Part shown: piece by piece, positions 58,204 through 64,000 of the stretch
Position numbering within the stretch: the stretch's first letter is position 1
How the letters are laid out: the number at the start of each line of letters is the position of its first letter
From: Chitinophaga sp. 180180018-3
Lineage (GTDB): Bacteria > Bacteroidota > Bacteroidia > Chitinophagales > Chitinophagaceae
Length of the DNA stretch: 64,000 nt
Direction: 5' to 3'
Assembly: GCF_037893185.1 (NCBI RefSeq)
Contig: NZ_CP140772.1
Coordinates: forward strand, 2,480,001-2,544,000
The notes under the pieces: model-generated
Database searches by the model: none
Told to the model about the DNA's origin: nothing
Seen by the model: the letters and a program-made list of their open reading frames with translations, nothing else
Made by a program: the position numbers and the translations under genes

Positions 58204-61128
58204 CTACGTCAGGGCAATTTTACGGGAAACAGCCATATCTGTAATAGCCTCTGAATAAAAAATCGACGGAACATTTTTCAATGGCAGCAGGTAATCGGGT
58301 ATTTCTGTGTCCCCATTCCGGAGGTGCCGCTTCTCGGCTTTGGTTTTATCAATGAAATAAAGCTTGCCCAGTTTACACAGGTTGTTGTTATTCCTCAAAT
58401 TACTGCTCATTTCCATGATCACTTCCAGCTGGTGCTCATCGTCGGTTTTATACCAGGCATGACTGTATTTGCCGTCGGTTTGCTCACTCAGTTTCCAGCC
58501 CTTCTGTTCCATATACCGGTTGAGGGCATCACTTTCCAGGGAAATGTCTTCGAAATCATGCACTAGGGTAGTGGCTTCCAGTTGTGGTAGCAACGCGGCT
58601 ACCGGTCTTTCCAATTGAGGAAAGACCGGCACCACAGACAGTGCATCAAATTTATGTTTCCATTGCTGGAGCACAGGCTGCTCCAGGTTAATCGGGTGAA
58701 TGATCTTTACGGTACCATTCGGAGGCAGCACCACTGCGGTATCGTATATGCTTAACAGTGAGCCGTTTGCCCGGCAGTAGAAAGGAGTGATCAGCTGATC
58801 CTTTTCATCGAACAGGCCCCATAGTAGCCTGTTCGCGAATGCAAACAGGAGAGGGTTCTGAAGGAAGAGCAGCTGCCATCTGGCTGCGCTCCATTTCCGC
58901 TGTATCACCATGAAATGTTCCATTCTGAGCGCCTGTACTTTCGCTGCTGCCATTATCTCCCTGGTAACTGCTTTCAGGGCAGCACGTGTTTCAGGAGGAG
59001 TGGAGGCGGGTACCGCTTTCAGTCGCCGGCGTTTGTCGTTGAAGTAAACAGCCTTGAAGTTGCTGTCTACATAATAATGATAACGATCTTCGTTAACATA
59101 GAAAGGCTTGTACAGGCCCAGGAAGCCGAAATCCGGCACGAGCTGGTCGCCCAGCTCGTGGTAAGAAATGCCTGTTTCATCGGCTTTGTGCTGCAGGGTT
59201 TCTACCGCTGCTGCTCCTACTACGGACTTGCGGAAGCGGTATCTTCTGGAAAGATATTCCACTTCCCTCAATGCCCGCATACTTCCCTGCAGGCCCAGGG
59301 CGGCTACGCCGTGTTCGGCCATCTTCAGCCGCTTGGTATCGATCCAGTACTGGATATTGTGCCGGAGCTCCGGTATCAGGGTTTCATCGCCTACAGCGGC
59401 TGCGAGGGTCATCAGGTATTTATATTTAGCCTCGCCGCTTTGCGCCATATATGTTTTGAAGAGTTGTACTGCGAAATCCCCGCTGCGTTTGCGGTCTACC
59501 AGTTTCAATACCGGCAGCGCTTCCACGTTGGGTTGTATTTCTGCTTCGCGGCCCATGCGATAAAAAAGGAAGCGCATCATATCGGTGGACATTACCTCAC
59601 CGTTCAGCAAATACATTGGCGGCAGGGCTTTATCATCGAGCCATTTTTCAGCAGGCTTGTTGAGCTTGAATCTCTTCTTCGCCAGCAGCACCAGCTGAGT
59701 TGCTATTTCTTCATCAGTACCAACGAGGTTATGTCCGCCCAGGGTTTCGAGCATGATATCGCGTGCGTCGTCGTTTACTTCGCTGTGAAGCGCCTGGAGC
59801 AGGAGCAGCCTGGCCTGCGGATGATCGAGCCGGCTTAGTATCTGTACGGCGGTCAGGCGCTGGTCGGCCTTCTTGTGCGTCAGCAGTTCGGATGCCCGCT
59901 CCAATGCCTGCGGATGTTCTGCAAGTACAACGGCAACGAGCGTACGAACCGACTTCAGTCGGTGTAAAGTGAACGGCCAGAGCTGTTCGAGGTAAAGTGA
60001 CTTATCGAGTGTAGTCAGTGCCGGCAGCACGTCTCTTGGATCATAGTCGCCATCCAGTGCGGTTAACAGCAGGGGGGCGGCTTGTTCCTTTAACCCGTCG
60101 GCCAGTGCCAGGAAACTGCCAGGATGCAGATAACGGTTTTCTGCGATGTGCGCCCGCATGAACGGAATGCTGTTTCCGGGATCTTGCAGTAATATTTCCT
60201 TTATAGCAATAACACCCGCGGGGAGCCTGTCAGGAACCGGTTTGCGTAGCACCTGCGAATAAGGTATTTCACGATCCCCGCTTACATCACCGGGGGCAGC
60301 AAGATAATCGTAAGCAGTTTTCAGCAGCAGCAGCGCATACTTTTCCGGCAGTTGTGAAGCCAGAAGGTGATAGCCATACAGGGCAGCTCCAAAGTTGGAC
60401 CGGGCTACCTGGTTCGCGGCAATATCGCCGATCAGCGGCTCATACCGGGTTACATTGCTGTGTAGCAATACCCGGCTCACTTCCTGCTGATCGATGAGAT
60501 GTCCGGGTTGCTGCAATACGTTTTCGAGGTATTCCATTTCCCGGTCGGGATGTCCCTTCAGCAGGAGGCGATAGAACAGCGAGTTCCAGCCTTTATCCTT
60601 CCAGAAAACGAGATAATCGTCGATCATCGGCTTCTCCGCGCTTTTGATCAGGTCCTGGAGGAACTTGCGCATGGGAGAAAATTTCACCGGCGTCAGGTCA
60701 AAGTTATTCCCGTCGCCTGACCAGGAGATCAGCAGGGAGCCTACTTCCTGTGGTGAGCATCCCCGTTGCTGGAGGAAGCTGGTAAAGAAGCTGAAACGTA
60801 GCACCACCGAGCTGGTGGTGGCCGGCAGATCCAGCAGCGGTACAATGGTAGCCAGGAATCGTTCCCGGCATACATTCCATGTAACGGACGGCGAAATTAG
60901 TTGCAGAACAAGTCGGTCGTTGTCGTTCCATAGGTCAGGTATTTGCAGCAGGGGGATAAAGTACCCCATTAACTGGGCCTCTCCGGCAGAGGAAAATACC
61001 GGTACTTCAAAAGTTCGGCCTGTAAGGAAATCTACCCCGGATTGTAAAGTGGATGAGATGTTTTCATAGTCGGTCCGTTGTTTCAGTTTTTCAACAATAG
61101 GTAGTAATATTTCCTGTGTGTATGGCAT
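58204..61128 (-). CDS. DUF4132 protein with helical-repeat N terminus
   Basis: 974 residues. The N-terminal two thirds are helical repeats (HEAT-like, for example LLTALDGDYDPRDVLPALTT and ADQRLTAVQILSRLDHPQAR). The C-terminal part (about 640-960) matches DUF4132: YLSRRYRFRKSVVGAAAVET, then LLWGLFDEKDQLITPFYCRA and IIHPINLEQPVLQQWKHKF. It has no signal peptide and no membrane helix. It is the last gene of the VWA/DUF5682 operon (19-base gap), a group that in other genomes often includes a MoxR-type ATPase. No reaction is known to me. Confidence 0.75.
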   Translation of the reverse strand: MPYTQEILLPIVEKLKQRTDYENISSTLQSGVDFLTGRTFEVPVFSSAGEAQLMGYFIPLLQIPDLWNDNDRLVLQLISPSVTWNVCRERFLATIVPLLDLPATTSSVVLRFSFFTSFLQQRGCSPQEVGSLLISWSGDGNNFDLTPVKFSPMRKFLQDLIKSAEKPMIDDYLVFWKDKGWNSLFYRLLLKGHPDREMEYLENVLQQPGHLIDQQEVSRVLLHSNVTRYEPLIGDIAANQVARSNFGAALYGYHLLASQLPEKYALLLLKTAYDYLAAPGDVSGDREIPYSQVLRKPVPDRLPAGVIAIKEILLQDPGNSIPFMRAHIAENRYLHPGSFLALADGLKEQAAPLLLTALDGDYDPRDVLPALTTLDKSLYLEQLWPFTLHRLKSVRTLVAVVLAEHPQALERASELLTHKKADQRLTAVQILSRLDHPQARLLLLQALHSEVNDDARDIMLETLGGHNLVGTDEEIATQLVLLAKKRFKLNKPAEKWLDDKALPPMYLLNGEVMSTDMMRFLFYRMGREAEIQPNVEALPVLKLVDRKRSGDFAVQLFKTYMAQSGEAKYKYLMTLAAAVGDETLIPELRHNIQYWIDTKRLKMAEHGVAALGLQGSMRALREVEYLSRRYRFRKSVVGAAAVETLQHKADETGISYHELGDQLVPDFGFLGLYKPFYVNEDRYHYYVDSNFKAVYFNDKRRRLKAVPASTPPETRAALKAVTREIMAAAKVQALRMEHFMVIQRKWSAARWQLLFLQNPLLFAFANRLLWGLFDEKDQLITPFYCRANGSLLSIYDTAVVLPPNGTVKIIHPINLEQPVLQQWKHKFDALSVVPVFPQLERPVAALLPQLEATTLVHDFEDISLESDALNRYMEQKGWKLSEQTDGKYSHAWYKTDDEHQLEVIMEMSSNLRNNNNLCKLGKLYFIDKTKAEKRHLRNGDTEIPDYLLPLKNVPSIFYSEAITDMAVSRKIALT

Positions 61129-61147
61129 AGAGTGTAAATAAATTCTT

Positions 61148-62287
61148 TTATTTTTTCAGCACAATATCTTCTTTAGCGGCCCATTGCGCAATATCCTGTT
61201 TGCTCAGGGCCATGGCCATCATGTCCGGGAATTTATCCGGTGAGCAGGCAAAAACGGGAATTCCCAGGTTAGCCAGGAATTGCGCATTTTCATGGTCATA
61301 ACTGGGAGCGCCATCGTCATTTAATGCCAGCAATACGATGGTTTGTACCCCGGCAGCGGTCAATTCAATAAAGCGGTTACGCATATTTTTTTCATCGCCT
61401 CCTTCAAAGAGGTCTGTAACTAATACCAGTACAGTATCTGTTGGTTTGCTGATAATCTGGCTGCAGTATTTCAATGCAGCATTGATATCCGTGCCTCCTC
61501 CGAGCTGCACCCCGAACAACAGCTCCACCGGATCCTGCAATTCCTCCGTAAGGTCTGCAACGGCGGTGTCAAACACGACCATCTGCGTTTTCAGCGCCGG
61601 TATGGAAGCCATTACAGCCCCAAATATACCAGAATAAACGACAGATGTACCCATCGATCCGCTTTGATCGAGGCATAAAACTACTTCTTTCAGGGCGGAT
61701 CGTTTCCTGCCGTATCCAATGAGGGTTTCGGGGATTATGGTTTTATAGTCGGGCTGATAGTGGCGGAGATTTTTTTGTATGGTCAGGTGCCAGTTGACCT
61801 CATTATGCCGGGGGCGCCGGTTGCGGGCGCTTCGGTTAAGGCTGCCGGTGATGGCTTGTTGGGTGGGGGCCGACAATTTCCTCATCAGCTCATCCACCAC
61901 TTTACGTACTACCTGCCGGGCAGTGTCTTTGGTTTTTTCCGGAATCACCCGGCTAAGTGTCATCAGGGTGGCTACCAGGTGCACATCTGCTTCGGTATTT
62001 TCCAGCATCTCTTTCTCGAAAAGCATCTGGGTAAGGTTCAGGCGCTTCAGGGCATCCTGTTGCATCACCTGTACTACGGAAGCGGGAAAGTAAGTGCGTA
62101 TATCGCCCAGCCAGCGGCTCACATTGGGCGACGAAGGGCCCAGGCCTCCCTGGCGGGTGGTATCATATAGTGCTTCCAGCGTTTTATCTAACTGCAGGTC
62201 GGCCTTATCTAATGTATAAGCAGTACCGTCGTGCTGAGCTCCTCCGAGGATGAGCCGCCACCTGCGGATCATTTCTTCATGCTCCAT
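61148..62287 (-). CDS. VWA-domain protein (MoxR-associated type)
   Basis: 379 residues from the ATG at 62287 (MEHEEMIRRWRLILGG). A GTG at 62359 would add 24 residues read through the end of the upstream gene. The C-terminal VWA domain has an intact MIDAS site: CLDQSGSMGTS, GGTDINAALK and VTDLFEGGDE supply the DxSxS, Thr and Asp ligands. The N-terminal half is helical. It overlaps the DUF5682 gene by 11 bases, so the two are translationally coupled. VWA proteins of this kind usually work as adaptors for a MoxR AAA ATPase, which is not visible in the window. Confidence 0.88.
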   Translation of the reverse strand: MEHEEMIRRWRLILGGAQHDGTAYTLDKADLQLDKTLEALYDTTRQGGLGPSSPNVSRWLGDIRTYFPASVVQVMQQDALKRLNLTQMLFEKEMLENTEADVHLVATLMTLSRVIPEKTKDTARQVVRKVVDELMRKLSAPTQQAITGSLNRSARNRRPRHNEVNWHLTIQKNLRHYQPDYKTIIPETLIGYGRKRSALKEVVLCLDQSGSMGTSVVYSGIFGAVMASIPALKTQMVVFDTAVADLTEELQDPVELLFGVQLGGGTDINAALKYCSQIISKPTDTVLVLVTDLFEGGDEKNMRNRFIELTAAGVQTIVLLALNDDGAPSYDHENAQFLANLGIPVFACSPDKFPDMMAMALSKQDIAQWAAKEDIVLKK

Positions 62288-64000
62288 CACTCGATGATTT
62301 AAAGTCAGCCAATCCGAGCAGTTGCATGACAACCGGGATTCCCCTGTTGCCGCGTTCACCGTCGATGTTGTCAGGGGCTGCCACCCGGATACCGGTACTG
62401 GCGCCGCGATGCTTTACTTTATCTCCCAGTTTTTTCCGTTCCGGGGCGGTAAAGTTAGAAAAGGTGCGGCGTAATAACGGTAATACCTGTATGAAAATAT
62501 CATTTTCCAGTTCACCTGCCCAGTTATATACCATGTTCCAGAGTTCTTCATCGAGCAGGAGCAGGGTGCCGCTACCGCGCAGAAAGCCTTCCAGCCAGGC
62601 GGCGGCCGAAGCCGGCGGGTTGGCAACGGACATGGATACACTGAAAGTCCGGGCCAGGGTATTGCCGTCGATTGCTTTGGTGTCGAACAGGAGCCTGGTA
62701 GCATATCCGGCGATCATCGGGGCCGAGTGGCTGTTACCGGAAATACTTTTCAGCGTTGCCTGCCAGGCGGCAGCCAGGTCAGGAACCTGCAACAGGCCGA
62801 TGGCATCGTTCATGGCAAAGAACAGGTCGAGCAGCGGGAGGGCGGCATCGTCGGCAATGGCCGTACAGGCGGAAGGTAAACTGATACAGATGCGGCCTAT
62901 CATGCTTTCCGTAATACTATTTACCAGCGCAGCATCCGTTTTACGGACGTTTCCATACCGGCTGATATTGACGAGGGAAGGGATGACCTCCATCAGCTGA
63001 AGCACATCGCCCGAAGCAGCAGCCAGGTTATTGATCCGTTGTATCAGCACATCTACAACGGCCGGTAGCTCGGCAGGAATGGCCGATTCCAGCATGCTGC
63101 AAACCTGCGGCAGGGTAGTCGTATTTTGGGCGGTATGGGTCACGTAGCGGGAGGCAGCTTCCCCGACAGTATTTCCCCAGTTGCCTTTTTCTATAATATC
63201 TATTGAGTAAGATGGATCCCATTGCAGTCGCCACTGCTCCTTGAAAGTCCCCTTGCCGGATACTTCGAACCGCTGCCCCCAGTTGATGCCCAGGAGTTGC
63301 AGGCGGTGCAGGAAAATACTTCGGTCGAGGTCCGTATCCTTTCGGAGGTCGAGGGTATAATCCTTGAAATCCGCCGTTTGCGGCAGGCGTAGTTTTTTCT
63401 GCAGCCGGGTAATGTCGGCCTGCAGTGGGGGAATGGGCACCTCCGATGGTACGGAGCCGATCTTGTTGCGTACAATCAGCTCGTCCCTTATCAGCTGCAT
63501 CAGGATGCTTTCGCCATTACACAATACAGCGAGGGTAGCTTCATTGAGTTCCTCCAGGCCGGGGCGGGAAAAGTGCCGCAGCGAGGCGAGGGCGTTGGCA
63601 AGACGTACGGCTTCCATGACATGCGCCACCGAAGTGTCCTGTTGCTGCTCCCTGAATAATCGGGCAACCAATGCCATCCAGCGGGTACCATCGTCTTTGG
63701 GATGCTCCCAGATATGTTCGTACCAGCCCGGGGAGGGGATACCGGCGCCGTAGCCGCTTTCATAACTCAGGCGGCTATAGGTCCAGGGAATCCAGGTGCA
63801 TTCCACTTTGGCTTTAGGTAATCCTTTCAGCAGGTCGTTGTCTTCTTTTTGTTTGGGCATTTCCTGTAAGGCCGGGGCATGCCAGGCGCCACATATTACC
63901 GCAATGCGCTGGAACATTTCCTTTTCAGCCTGCCGGATGCATTTCCGCATCCATGCCTCCCGGAGTTTTTCGCGCCGGCTTTCGCGACGGGGGAGTTCCT
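62277..64000 (-). CDS. DUF5682-family protein, 3' part (5' end outside window)
   Basis: About 573 residues are visible and the frame remains open to the right edge; the codons before the internal ATG at 63950 (ELPRRESRREKLREAW) read through in frame. The conserved features of DUF5682 are present: VICGAWHAPALQ and WIPWTYSRLSYESGYGAGIP, then SPGWYEHIWEHP. No catalytic motif is evident to me. It is upstream of, and overlaps, the VWA gene and is part of the same operon. The missing start and the genes beyond the edge prevent a full reading of the system. Confidence 0.8.
   Translation of the reverse strand, partial: ELPRRESRREKLREAWMRKCIRQAEKEMFQRIAVICGAWHAPALQEMPKQKEDNDLLKGLPKAKVECTWIPWTYSRLSYESGYGAGIPSPGWYEHIWEHPKDDGTRWMALVARLFREQQQDTSVAHVMEAVRLANALASLRHFSRPGLEELNEATLAVLCNGESILMQLIRDELIVRNKIGSVPSEVPIPPLQADITRLQKKLRLPQTADFKDYTLDLRKDTDLDRSIFLHRLQLLGINWGQRFEVSGKGTFKEQWRLQWDPSYSIDIIEKGNWGNTVGEAASRYVTHTAQNTTTLPQVCSMLESAIPAELPAVVDVLIQRINNLAAASGDVLQLMEVIPSLVNISRYGNVRKTDAALVNSITESMIGRICISLPSACTAIADDAALPLLDLFFAMNDAIGLLQVPDLAAAWQATLKSISGNSHSAPMIAGYATRLLFDTKAIDGNTLARTFSVSMSVANPPASAAAWLEGFLRGSGTLLLLDEELWNMVYNWAGELENDIFIQVLPLLRRTFSNFTAPERKKLGDKVKHRGASTGIRVAAPDNIDGERGNRGIPVVMQLLGLADFKSSSDGA

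Noticed and set aside
62288..62359. N-terminal extension of the VWA protein from the GTG at 62359.
   Set aside because: It would read through the end of the DUF5682 gene in another frame; the ATG at 62287 gives a usual 11-base overlap.

Overview
The window looks like chromosomal DNA of a Bacteroidota bacterium, most likely Chitinophaga or a close relative in Chitinophagaceae. The signs are: a SusC/SusD pair behind an ECF sigma factor and a FecR anti-sigma factor; a very large PKD-repeat protein ending in the gliding-motility/type IX sorting domain; a second TonB-dependent receptor; and promoters of the Bacteroidota type (-7 box TAnnTTTG). No tRNA, rRNA, CRISPR array, insertion sequence or integrase was recognised.

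Layout. 1-5.2 kb: the end of a TonB-dependent receptor, a secreted PI-PLC-like phosphodiesterase, a secreted six-hairpin glycosidase-like protein and an iron-dependent alcohol dehydrogenase. 5.3-14.1 kb (minus strand): a secreted DUF5107-TPR protein, an AraC regulator, an EmrAB-TolC-type efflux operon and a short-chain dehydrogenase whose catalytic Tyr is replaced by Ser. 14.2-15.35 kb: two small proteins and a 476-base gene-poor stretch with a candidate small RNA and a 32-residue hydrophobic ORF. 15.35-22.5 kb: sigma factor, FecR, SusC and SusD. 22.5-25.8 kb: a PhyH-type dioxygenase and two tandem DoxX-like membrane paralogues. 25.9-30.7 kb: the PKD surface protein. 30.9-37.5 kb: an old-yellow-enzyme reductase, an aldo-keto reductase, an acyl-CoA desaturase, an HdeD membrane protein and an M1 metallopeptidase. 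37.7-41.9 kb: a late-cobalamin operon (cobQ, cobD, cbiB and a coupled SDR). 42-54.5 kb: mostly housekeeping genes, including a SMUG-type DNA glycosylase, a hybrid histidine kinase, and a trans-sulfuration enzyme under a SAM riboswitch with a visible terminator/antiterminator switch. 54.5-55.8 kb: a compact locus of three very small ORFs behind a long leader hairpin, facing a small XRE regulator across three tandem 15-bp repeats. 55.9-64 kb: a lipoprotein, a GH20 hexosaminidase, and a DUF4132 / VWA / DUF5682 operon that runs off the right edge.

The strongest unexplained signal is a family of five dispersed long palindromes (at about 5.2, 13.2, 32.0, 33.1 and 37.6 kb). Each has arms of 51-57 nt that are perfect or nearly so, each starts at or within a few bases of a stop codon, and all are built from a shared stock of sequence modules. 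They fall only between genes, and in the tandem cases a promoter-like box for the next gene often follows. They could be a lineage-specific terminator/insulator or a mobile palindromic repeat. The second candidate is the 54.5-55.8 kb mini-locus.
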